A DNA stretch of 9,421 nucleotides from Legionellaceae bacterium (GTDB taxonomy: Bacteria > Pseudomonadota > Gammaproteobacteria > Legionellales > Legionellaceae): assembly GCA_027449525.1 (NCBI GenBank), contig DAIDLK010000028.1:1-9421 (forward strand), given 5' to 3'. Shown in pieces: positions 1 through 6,881 of the stretch. Both the position numbers and the translations under genes were made by a program. The notes below the pieces were generated by a model, which saw only the letters and a list, made by a program, of their open reading frames with translations, searched no databases and was not told the origin of the DNA. Position 1 is the first letter of the stretch. Each line of letters begins with the position of its first letter.

Positions 1-580
1 CCTGATGCGCGGCTTGTAGTGTTAATGAGTGCACCGGCAAAATGGTGCCGTCTTGCAGATGAATCGTTGCACTGACATGATCAATGATAATTTTTTGTTG
101 TAATAACAACCAACGCACAATGGGCAATACCGAATCGGGTGAAGCGGCAGAGAATGCGTTGCCACTATGCGTCCCGACAATCGACCAACCAGTCTTTGTT
201 TGCTGTAAAGTGAAGTTCACTTCATCAATGATTAACACACCGGGTTGAATGTGCCAGTGCCATAACGAACTGAGTAAATTGACCCCTACTAACAGCTTGT
301 TCAATGTCAATACTGCTTTATCATGGGTATAAACACGCACGTCGTTAAGTTTAAGCACAGGCTGAAACCAATACCAGCTGGTTTGCATTTTATGAATGGT
401 TACCTCTTCACCCAATAACAAACTCAACTGATGTTCTAACTCTGGTTTATGCTCGTTTGCCAACGGGGTCAGCAAACGCACACAAGTAACACTGATTGCC
501 ATCAATACGAGTGTTACGACACAACCAAACCGAATGCGTTTAATCCAGCGGGACTGTATAAGGTCTGAAGTCTTACTCAC
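1..580 (-). CDS. yhdP: YhdP/AsmA-like envelope protein, N-terminal part (gene runs off the left edge)
   Basis: About 193 codons are open with no stop to the window edge. The product starts with a short basic stretch, one membrane anchor at about residues 18-37 (FGCVVTLVLMAISVTCVRLL), then a periplasmic beta-rich region. The segments around 'KPELEHQLSLLLGEEV', 'SWYWFQPVLKLNDVRVY' and 'IIIDHVSATIHLQDG' follow the pattern of the N terminus of YhdP, a very long (over 1,000 residue) AsmA-superfamily protein. In E. coli YhdP helps move phospholipid from the inner to the outer membrane. I prefer the GTG start at 580 because GGAGAAG lies 6 bases upstream. An in-frame ATG at 595 would add five residues but has no ribosome site. 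Either start overlaps the end of lolA, which implies translational coupling and fits a shared envelope role. Family assignment is by recall of sequence pattern; the rest of the gene is outside the window. Confidence 0.68.
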   Translation of the reverse strand, partial: MSKTSDLIQSRWIKRIRFGCVVTLVLMAISVTCVRLLTPLANEHKPELEHQLSLLLGEEVTIHKMQTSWYWFQPVLKLNDVRVYTHDKAVLTLNKLLVGVNLLSSLWHWHIQPGVLIIDEVNFTLQQTKTGWSIVGTHSGNAFSAASPDSVLPIVRWLLLQQKIIIDHVSATIHLQDGTILPVHSLTLQAAHQ

Positions 581-1196
581 CCGAATCTTCTCCATTGACA
601 ACATCAATGCCAGGGGGCGGAGCAAACTGGAATTGTTGCGGAGGTAGCATTTTATTCAGTACAATGCGTTGAAAACGCACCACGGTGTGCTGATTTAGCC
701 CGTCGAATAATTCCATACCGACCAATTGGCCCGCCTCAAAATGAAACAATAACTTGTTCAATTCCGCTTGCTTGGATCTTGCACTCAAGATGAAGATGCG
801 TTTTCCTTTGCGTGAAGACTCCGTAACGTCAAACATACGTGTGAGGTGCTCTGCATCCGCATTCAATAATAAACCTACTACCGATGACGTTTCAGAGGTT
901 TGTTTTCTAACCGTTACTTGCTCCAAATCAACATCGTAAACCCATATTTTTTTTCCATCCGCCACAATCAGCTGTGTGGCAGGGAACTGCGTAAGCCAAC
1001 GAAACCGTCCAGGTTTAGCCAAAGCCATCTCACCAGAAGTTTTGCTCGTTTGCCGAGCGCTGGTGCTGACGACTTGAGTATAATGCGCCTGCATGGTTTT
1101 AATCTGGTTTAGCAGCGTTAAGAAGCCGACAGCGGGTGATTGCGCCCACGTGGTGGTAATCCACAACAACCCAACTAAGCACCCTAAGCGTTTCAT
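573..1196 (-). CDS. lolA: Outer-membrane lipoprotein carrier protein LolA
   Basis: LolA is the periplasmic chaperone that takes lipoproteins from the LolCDE transporter in the inner membrane and delivers them to LolB at the outer membrane. The 207-residue length is typical. A signal peptide is visible (MKRL, a hydrophobic core, then TWA before Q19), giving a mature protein of about 189 residues. The family core is present: 'KPGRFRWLTQFP' at about 61-72, then 'LIVADGKKIWVYDVDLEQVTV' split around residues 76-96, and the C-terminal 'FQFAPPPGIDVV' near 189-200, matching the FxFxPPxGV ending of LolA. It starts 2 bp after the ftsK stop, with GAGGA (1203-1207) in the end of ftsK as its ribosome site, and overlaps the start of the yhdP-like gene. 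It is therefore probably co-transcribed with ftsK. Next to ftsK is its usual place in gammaproteobacteria. Confidence 0.95.
   Translation of the reverse strand: MKRLGCLVGLLWITTTWAQSPAVGFLTLLNQIKTMQAHYTQVVSTSARQTSKTSGEMALAKPGRFRWLTQFPATQLIVADGKKIWVYDVDLEQVTVRKQTSETSSVVGLLLNADAEHLTRMFDVTESSRKGKRIFILSARSKQAELNKLLFHFEAGQLVGMELFDGLNQHTVVRFQRIVLNKMLPPQQFQFAPPPGIDVVNGEDSGE
587..593 (-). promoter_or_regulatory. Ribosome binding site inside lolA favouring the GTG start of the yhdP-like gene
   Basis: On the minus strand GGAGAAG is followed by a 6-base spacer and then GTG at 580-578. The alternative ATG (595-593) overlaps this motif and has nothing resembling a Shine-Dalgarno upstream. The site lies within the last codons of lolA, so ribosomes finishing lolA would be delivered to it. 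Confidence 0.5.
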
Positions 1197-1198
1197 AC

Positions 1199-3526
1199 TT
1201 AATCCTCATGGGTAAAATTCGCCAATACATCACGAAAGCCACCCTCCAGAGCACCAACTACACCAACACGCTCCATCTCATCCATTAAGCGTGCGGCACG
1301 ATTGTATCCAATTTTAAACCGACGCTGCACAGCCGATGTGCTCGCTTTACGCGTTTGCAATACAAAAGCAACCGCCTCATCATAGAGTGGGTCGGCTTCT
1401 TCGATGCTCTCACCAACGGTTTGTTCACTGGAATCAGCGCAACGAGTAATCTCTTCGATGTACTGTGGAACCCCGCGTTGACGCCAATCATTGGCCACCC
1501 GATGTACTTCTTTATCGTCGACAAAGGCACCGTGCACGCGCAATGGAGCACCTGTTCCGGGTGCTAAAAACAGCATATCACCGTGACCCAATAATTGCTC
1601 AGCGCCTTGTTGATCTAAAATAGTACGTGAATCGATTTTAGAAGAGACTTGAAACGAAATTCGTGTTGGAATATTTGACTTGATTAAACCAGTCAATACA
1701 TCAACTGAGGGTCTTTGCGTCGCCAACACAAGGTGAATACCGGATGCGCGAGCTTTCTGAGCAATTCGCGCAATCAATTGCTCTACTTTTTTTCCCACTA
1801 CCATCATCATGTCCGCTAACTCGTCTATCACAACCACAATATACGGTAACGAGATGAGTTGCGGAGCGGTATGTTCCATGCCATCAACTGGTTTCCATAA
1901 CGGGTCCAAAAGGCTTTCACCATTGGCTATAGCCTCAGCTACTTTGGTATTAAAACCAACTAAGTGGCGAACTCCCATGGCGGCCATTAAACGATAGCGC
2001 CGCTCCATTTCCTCCACACACCAGCGCAACGCATTGGCAGCCTCTTTCATATCGGTAACCACTGGCGTGAGTAAATGAGGAATACCGTCGTAAACTGATA
2101 GCTCAAGCATTTTGGGATCAACTAAAATAAGGCGCACATGCTCTGGAGTCGAGCGAAACAGGATACTTAAAATCATGGCGTTAATACCCACCGATTTGCC
2201 GGAACCGGTCGTGCCGGCCACCAGTAAATGTGGCATCTTGGCTAAGTCAACCACCATCGGATGACCCGCTATGTCAACTCCTAACGCTAGAGTTAGCGGC
2301 GAATGGGCTTGCTGGTACACATCCGCAGAAAATACTTGCGCTAATGCAACTGTGGCACGATTAGGGTTTGGCAACTCTAAACCAACTACCGTTTTACCAG
2401 GAATAATCTCTACCACTCTCACACTTAATACCGATAAAGAACGCGCCAAGTCTTTCGCAAGTGCGGTCAAACGGTTGGCTTTAACACCGGCTGCCAACTG
2501 CAACTCAAAACGGGTGATGACAGGACCTGGGTGCACAGCAACCACATCGGCTTGAATACCAAAATCCAATAAATGTTGCTCAAGATCGCGTGATAGACCT
2601 TCAAGCTCATCAGGTGTATAGCCGCCCATGGCTTTACCAGGTTGTCCCTTCTCTAGCAAGCTCAGTTCAGGCAAGCCCTCAATTACAGCAACCGGTGCAA
2701 TGGCTTCCTCGATAAATGAGGATCGATTCAATGGTAGATCGTTTGCGGGCAGTGACACGCCCAACCCAGGTGCACTGATTGGGAAGGCTTTTTTTTCTTT
2801 TTTTACGCGGCTAGAACCACTCGCTACCACACGTCCCTTAGTAACCGGCAATAACCACCGATGACTGATCAACTCTTTTAACGAGTAGGCCAACTGCGCT
2901 AGCTTCTGCCACAGTTTGTGCGAACGGCGCAACATCAACCAAGTGAAGCGACCAATTACTTCGGTGACCAGCACCCATGAAAGCCCAGTTAACCAGGTAA
3001 CCCCAACTAGTAGTAGCGCTAACAAGAACAACAACGTGCCGGGTAAATTTAAGCATAGACAAGACCAATAACTTACCCATCGACCTAAAGCTCCGCCAGT
3101 ACTTGGAATGCCAAAGTGTTGTGCTTGCACCAGCAAGGTGACTAAACCACAACTGCTTACTAGAAAAAACACCAACCCCAATGCCCGCAAAGCCAAAGCT
3201 ATTTGATCCAATTTGTGCAAAACACGCTGATCGTAAAGGACAATCCAACCTAAGTACGCAAGGCTAGGTGGAAGAATGAAGGCCACATAACCCAACAGCC
3301 AAAACAAGGCATGCGCCAACAAAGCACCCAGTGGACCACCCGCATTAGACAACGTCTGCGGAATGGCAATTAGCGCATAGGCCTGATAGGATCGCAACGA
3401 TAACCACAGAAAACCAGCTAACGCCAATACCAGAATGAATACGCCTTCACTCACCCGTTGATTGAGTGCCGCAGACCAGGTTAACTGAGAAGGGGAGGGT
3501 AAATGACGCATTGCTTCTTTGCTCAT
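1199..3526 (-). CDS. ftsK: DNA translocase FtsK
   Basis: FtsK is the septal ATPase that pumps DNA at cell division, clears the terminus region and activates XerCD recombination at dif. All three parts are visible in 775 residues. The N-terminal membrane domain has hydrophobic segments at about 29-45, 66-98, 111-134 and 159-190. A short linker runs to about 295. The motor starts near 'GGYTPDELEGLSRDLEQHL' (301-319), with Walker A GTTGSGKS (438-445) and Walker B VVVIDE ending at D568-E569. The C-terminal gamma winged helix (about 712-771) contains RRFKIGYNRAARL, the helix that reads polar KOPS sites. The protein is far shorter than E. coli FtsK (about 1,330 residues) because the linker is short, as in many other gammaproteobacteria. 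It heads a leftward operon with lolA and the yhdP-like gene. No clear Shine-Dalgarno precedes the ATG. A T8-C-T7 tract in the linker coding region is noted separately. Confidence 0.97.
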   Translation of the reverse strand: MSKEAMRHLPSPSQLTWSAALNQRVSEGVFILVLALAGFLWLSLRSYQAYALIAIPQTLSNAGGPLGALLAHALFWLLGYVAFILPPSLAYLGWIVLYDQRVLHKLDQIALALRALGLVFFLVSSCGLVTLLVQAQHFGIPSTGGALGRWVSYWSCLCLNLPGTLLFLLALLLVGVTWLTGLSWVLVTEVIGRFTWLMLRRSHKLWQKLAQLAYSLKELISHRWLLPVTKGRVVASGSSRVKKEKKAFPISAPGLGVSLPANDLPLNRSSFIEEAIAPVAVIEGLPELSLLEKGQPGKAMGGYTPDELEGLSRDLEQHLLDFGIQADVVAVHPGPVITRFELQLAAGVKANRLTALAKDLARSLSVLSVRVVEIIPGKTVVGLELPNPNRATVALAQVFSADVYQQAHSPLTLALGVDIAGHPMVVDLAKMPHLLVAGTTGSGKSVGINAMILSILFRSTPEHVRLILVDPKMLELSVYDGIPHLLTPVVTDMKEAANALRWCVEEMERRYRLMAAMGVRHLVGFNTKVAEAIANGESLLDPLWKPVDGMEHTAPQLISLPYIVVVIDELADMMMVVGKKVEQLIARIAQKARASGIHLVLATQRPSVDVLTGLIKSNIPTRISFQVSSKIDSRTILDQQGAEQLLGHGDMLFLAPGTGAPLRVHGAFVDDKEVHRVANDWRQRGVPQYIEEITRCADSSEQTVGESIEEADPLYDEAVAFVLQTRKASTSAVQRRFKIGYNRAARLMDEMERVGVVGALEGGFRDVLANFTHED
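2789..2804 (-). repeat. A7-G-A8 homopolymer tract in the ftsK linker
   Basis: On the coding (minus) strand the codons for V-K-K-E-K-K-A at about residues 241-247 form a run of seven A, a G, then eight A. It lies in the basic linker just after the membrane domain, where sequence is poorly constrained. Slippage here would separate an FtsK N-terminal membrane fragment from the motor. The tract is seen directly; any effect is inference. Confidence 0.6.
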
Positions 3527-3540
3527 GGGTAGTGTTACAA

Positions 3541-3546
3541 ATTATA
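3541..3546 (-). promoter_or_regulatory. Candidate -10 box for the ftsK operon
   Basis: The minus strand reads TATAAT, a perfect sigma70 -10 hexamer, ending 14 bases before the ftsK ATG. No good -35 is found at 16-18 bp and there is no extended TGn. If used, transcription would begin about 7 bases before the start codon, giving an almost leaderless message. That would fit the lack of a ribosome site. Chance occurrence in this AT-rich gap cannot be excluded. Confidence 0.3.
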
Positions 3547-3598
3547 TTTTGGCATACTAGCATTCATCTTAACACAGAACCTAAGGAAGACAGAAACC

Positions 3599-4552
3599 AT
3601 GCACGAGACGAATCACCATCGACTGATCATTCTCGGCTCAGGTCCAGCCGGCTACACGGCCGCCGTTTATGCGGCACGCGCTAATCTAAACCCCACACTG
3701 ATTACCGGGATGCAAACCGGTGGCCAACTCATGACCACCACGGATGTTGATAATTGGCCAGGTGATGTCGAGGGCTTACAAGGCCCTGATTTGATGACCC
3801 GCATGCACCAACACGCAGCACGTTTTCAAACCAATTTTATTAACGATCACATTGTAAGCGCTGATCTGCAACAACGCCCATTTCTGCTAAAGGGTGATTC
3901 AGTGCGCTACTCATGCGATGCGCTCATCATCGCAACCGGTGCTTCCGCACGCTACTTGGGCATTCCTTCAGAAGGCCAGTATCAAGGTCGTGGCGTTTCG
4001 GCGTGCGCGACCTGTGACGGTTTTTTTTACCGTAATAAAGCTGTTTGTGTGATTGGCGGTGGTAATACCGCGGTTGAAGAGGCACTCTATTTAGCTAATA
4101 TTGCCGCTAGCGTCACCTTAGTGCACCGACGCGATAGCTTGCGCGGCGAAAAAATTTTGCAAAATAAGCTGTTGAGTAAGAGTAAAGAATCCCACAGCAA
4201 CCTACGCATTATTTGGAACCACACCTTAGAAGAAATTTTAGGCGATGAGAAAAAAGTCACCGGCGTCAGATTACGCAATGTACAAAACAACTCTCACCAA
4301 GAATTAACCCTGGATGGCGTATTTATTGCGATTGGACATACGCCCAATACGTCTCTATTCACTAATCAACTCAAGATGGTTGACGGCTACATTAGCATTC
4401 GCTCAGGCTTAGATGGCATGGCCACCGCAACCAGTATTCCCGGCGTGTTCGCCTGTGGCGATGTGGCTGACCACGTCTACCGCCAGGCAATTACTTCGGC
4501 CGGATTTGGTTGCATGGCAGCATTAGACGCAGAAAAATACTTAACCGGCTGA
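3599..4552 (+). CDS. trxB: Thioredoxin reductase (NADPH)
   Basis: TrxB uses NADPH and FAD to reduce thioredoxin in the cytoplasm. The 317 residues match the usual low-molecular-weight enzyme. The FAD-binding motif GSGPAGYTAAVYAARA sits at about 13-28, and the redox centre CATC at 136-139 is followed by DGFFY. The NADPH motif GGGNTAVEEALYL is at 153-165, with HRRD at 176-179 for the 2'-phosphate. The C-terminal FAD motif CGDVAD is at 286-291, followed by RQAITSAGFGCMAA. AAGGAAGA (3583-3590) is an adequate ribosome site. The gene diverges from ftsK across 72 bp, a common gammaproteobacterial arrangement. Its TGA stop touches the stop codon of the convergent outer-membrane protein gene with no base between them, and I see no hairpin terminator there. 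Confidence 0.97.
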   Translation: MHETNHHRLIILGSGPAGYTAAVYAARANLNPTLITGMQTGGQLMTTTDVDNWPGDVEGLQGPDLMTRMHQHAARFQTNFINDHIVSADLQQRPFLLKGDSVRYSCDALIIATGASARYLGIPSEGQYQGRGVSACATCDGFFYRNKAVCVIGGGNTAVEEALYLANIAASVTLVHRRDSLRGEKILQNKLLSKSKESHSNLRIIWNHTLEEILGDEKKVTGVRLRNVQNNSHQELTLDGVFIAIGHTPNTSLFTNQLKMVDGYISIRSGLDGMATATSIPGVFACGDVADHVYRQAITSAGFGCMAALDAEKYLTG

Positions 4553-5329
4553 TTAAACCGTGTAACGGAAATCAACAAAGAGCTGGTTCGCTTGCAGTCT
4601 TCCAGACCAAGGCGAAGCAGCGGTTAAGCCGACTGACTCAGCAAACACTTCACTTGAGGTATTAAATTTACCACCATCATAATACCGGTAACCCACATCA
4701 ATGCTAACGTGCTGATTAGCCGCAAAATTGACACCACCTGTACCCTGCCAAGCGAAACTGTTGGTGTACACGGGGTTACCAATCGATGAGGTAGAACCCA
4801 CATTAACCGTATCAACTAATTGACTACCAACGGTATAGAAATTATTAACTAAATTTGAAGCATAACCGATACCAATCCCGATGTATGGCTTCATACCGAC
4901 ATCGCCTAACGTATAATAGGCCTCAGCAGGGTGTAAAAAACCACTGACTAAGAGGGCGCGATTACCTAGATTAAAATAACGGTTTCGCATGTTGCCAGTA
5001 AAACCCTCTGTATCGGATACGCCAGATTGGTACATCTGGTAATTAAACGGTTCGTGGTTAATGTACATTAAACTAGCATCAATGAACGAGTGAACCTGCT
5101 TGCCTGCTTCAAAAGTATAAAAGCCACGATCACCCAGCGTACTATTGTACCCTTGTACCGAATCATCCCACTCCGTTGGGTTTGGGTTATTAATTCCGGG
5201 TAGCATCGTCCACGAATAACCGGTGCCGATAGCTGCATACCAAGGATTGTTCTTGACTTCGCCACCCATCGTACCAGCATACACTGGAAGTACACTCAAC
5301 AACGGTAACAGTGCGAGTTTAAATTTCAT
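4553..5329 (-). CDS. Small outer-membrane beta-barrel protein (OmpA/OmpW-like fold, Legionella-type)
   Basis: No named gene is recognised. The product is 258 residues with a clear signal peptide (MKFKLALLPLLSVLPVYA) and a mature protein starting GTMGGE. The GTMG start recalls several Legionella surface proteins. The mature part alternates short aromatic- and glycine-rich strands, for example 'WYAAIGTGYSW' at 30-40, 'KPYIGIGIGYASN' at 147-159, and 'GTGGVNFAANQHVSIDVGYRYY' split around 196-217. It ends in 'LFVDFRYTV', close to a beta-barrel terminal signal although the last residue is V rather than F. This fits an eight-strand barrel. I chose the ATG at 5329 because AAGGAG lies 6 bases upstream and the signal peptide begins there; an in-frame ATG at 5365 would put 12 polar residues before it. 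The gene lies 49 bp after lysS on the same strand and may receive readthrough, but an own promoter is likely for a surface protein. Function is unknown. Confidence 0.82.
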   Translation of the reverse strand: MKFKLALLPLLSVLPVYAGTMGGEVKNNPWYAAIGTGYSWTMLPGINNPNPTEWDDSVQGYNSTLGDRGFYTFEAGKQVHSFIDASLMYINHEPFNYQMYQSGVSDTEGFTGNMRNRYFNLGNRALLVSGFLHPAEAYYTLGDVGMKPYIGIGIGYASNLVNNFYTVGSQLVDTVNVGSTSSIGNPVYTNSFAWQGTGGVNFAANQHVSIDVGYRYYDGGKFNTSSEVFAESVGLTAASPWSGRLQANQLFVDFRYTV

Positions 5330-5335
5330 TGATTG

Positions 5336-5341
5336 CTCCTT
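5336..5341 (-). promoter_or_regulatory. Strong ribosome binding site fixing the start of the outer-membrane protein gene
   Basis: The minus strand carries AAGGAG, 6 bases before the ATG at 5329-5327. It lies downstream of the in-frame ATG at 5365, so it can serve only the shorter reading, which begins exactly at the signal peptide. Confidence 0.75.
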
Positions 5342-5378
5342 TTTATTATTTTGGCTCAGAATCATAACGCGTTTCTGA

Positions 5379-6881
5379 TCAATCCGCTACGGGATGAATT
5401 TGCCGTAAATGTGGAAATAAGATCACGTCACGGATGGATGCAGCATCAGTAAATAGCATCACCAAACGATCCAGCCCTATGCCTTCTCCGGCGGTAGGTG
5501 GCATACCATACTCTAACGCCTCGATAAAATCATGATCAAAATGCATGGCTTCTAAATCGCCAGCCTCTTTTTCCACTACCTGTTGCTCAAAACGACTCGC
5601 TTGATCCTCTGCATCGTTTAATTCAGAGAAGCCGTTAGCGATTTCTCGTCCTGCAATAAACAATTCAAATCGGTCCGTTACCGTTGCATCCGTAGCACTT
5701 CGGCGCGCTAAAGGTGACACTTCTATCGGATAGGCGGTAATAAAGGTTGGTTGAATCAAGCGATGCTCAACCGTTTCGTCAAACAAGATCAAATGCAATT
5801 TACCTAAACCGTCACTGTCTTGGTAATCAAAACCCAAGCGCTTCAACAGAGCACGGCAAGTAGGCAATGCCTCTAAATCATCGGCATCAATTGTTGGATT
5901 GAAATGCGCAATGGCGGCTTTCATGGTGAAACACGCAAACGGCTGACCCAAATCAATCCCGTGTCCTTGATAGACTAGGTGCCGGGTACCCAGCACTTCA
6001 TCGGCTAAATAACCGATTAATAACTCACTAAACTGCATTAAATCCCGGTAGTCAGCGTACGCTTGATAGAATTCAATTGTAGTGAATTCAGGATTATGTC
6101 GCGTGGATAACCCCTCATTACGAAAGCAACGATTGATTTCATATACGCGCTCAAACCCACCAACGATCAAACGCTTCAGGTACAATTCAGGCGCTATGCG
6201 TAAAAACATATCCTGACTTAAGGCGTTATGATGAGTAACGAAGGGACGCGCCAGTGCGCCGCCTGGAATCGGGTGCATCATGGGTGTTTCTACTTCTAAA
6301 AACTGCTGCGCGTCCATAAACTGACGCAACGCTTGCATTAATCGCGAACGTACGATAAAGGTTTTTCGCGTTGCCTCATTTGCAATCAGATCAACGTACC
6401 GCTTGCGGTAGCAAAGTTCTTGGTCAGCCAAACCATGGAACTTGTCCGGCAGTGGACGTAATGATTTAGTCAACAAGACTACATCACTCGCATGCACACT
6501 CAGCTCACCGGTATTAGTAATGAACAAATGCCCGCGAACGCCAACAATATCGCCCAAATCCCAGTGCTTGAATGCTGTGTAGATCTCAGGCAGCTCTTGT
6601 TCACGCAAGTAGACCTGGATACGACCTGACACATCTTGTAAATGAAAAAAGCTGGCTTTGCCCATAACACGCCGCAACACAATGCGACCAGCAACCGCCA
6701 CCTGAACAGACGCCAACTGCAAATCTTGCTGATTGAATTGCGAGTATTGTTGCATTAATTCCGCGGCCAGTTGTTCGCGACGAAAGTCATTCGGAAAATT
6801 AAATCCTTGCTGACGTAACTGGGCTAATTTTTGTTTGCGCACTTGGAGTACTTCAACGCTATCCAACACCTCATCACTCAT
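5379..6881 (-). CDS. lysS: Lysyl-tRNA synthetase, class II
   Basis: LysS charges tRNA-Lys with lysine in the cytoplasm. The 500 residues are normal for the bacterial class II enzyme. The N-terminal anticodon-binding OB fold covers about 60-140 ('VAVAGRIVLRRVMGKASFFH' at 61-80). Class II motif 1 is around 195-214, ending PGGALARPF. Motif 2 is at 253-267 (FRNEGLSTRHNPEFT). Motif 3 is at 465-475 (GEGIGLDRLVM), with the invariant arginine at 472. The start is supported by AGGAG (6889-6893) 7 bases upstream, inside the end of prfB. The ATG overlaps the prfB TGA as ATGA, so the two are translationally coupled; prfB-lysS is a widespread operon. The gene ends with TGA, 49 bp before the outer-membrane protein gene, and no clear terminator hairpin is visible in that gap. 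Confidence 0.97.
   Translation of the reverse strand: MSDEVLDSVEVLQVRKQKLAQLRQQGFNFPNDFRREQLAAELMQQYSQFNQQDLQLASVQVAVAGRIVLRRVMGKASFFHLQDVSGRIQVYLREQELPEIYTAFKHWDLGDIVGVRGHLFITNTGELSVHASDVVLLTKSLRPLPDKFHGLADQELCYRKRYVDLIANEATRKTFIVRSRLMQALRQFMDAQQFLEVETPMMHPIPGGALARPFVTHHNALSQDMFLRIAPELYLKRLIVGGFERVYEINRCFRNEGLSTRHNPEFTTIEFYQAYADYRDLMQFSELLIGYLADEVLGTRHLVYQGHGIDLGQPFACFTMKAAIAHFNPTIDADDLEALPTCRALLKRLGFDYQDSDGLGKLHLILFDETVEHRLIQPTFITAYPIEVSPLARRSATDATVTDRFELFIAGREIANGFSELNDAEDQASRFEQQVVEKEAGDLEAMHFDHDFIEALEYGMPPTAGEGIGLDRLVMLFTDAASIRDVILFPHLRQIHPVAD

Noticed and set aside
2838..3248. 136-codon minus-strand open frame inside ftsK
   Set aside because: It lies in another frame over the FtsK membrane domain and linker, with no family likeness and no ribosome site.
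3531..3577. Promoter for trxB (TTGGCA at 3549-3554, TTACAA at 3535-3540)
   Set aside because: Neither -35-like hexamer has a convincing -10 at 16-18 bp. A trxB promoter must exist but cannot be placed from sequence alone.
3466..3684. 72-codon plus-strand open frame spanning the ftsK start and trxB start
   Set aside because: It overlaps two confident genes and the product looks random; it is a shadow of their sequences.
4545..4560. Possible terminator hairpin at the trxB/outer-membrane gene join
   Set aside because: Only a 3-bp CGG/CCG stem can be drawn, with no T run.
5330..5365. 12-residue extension of the outer-membrane protein from an upstream ATG
   Set aside because: The strong AAGGAG lies inside the extension and serves the ATG at 5329, where the signal peptide begins.
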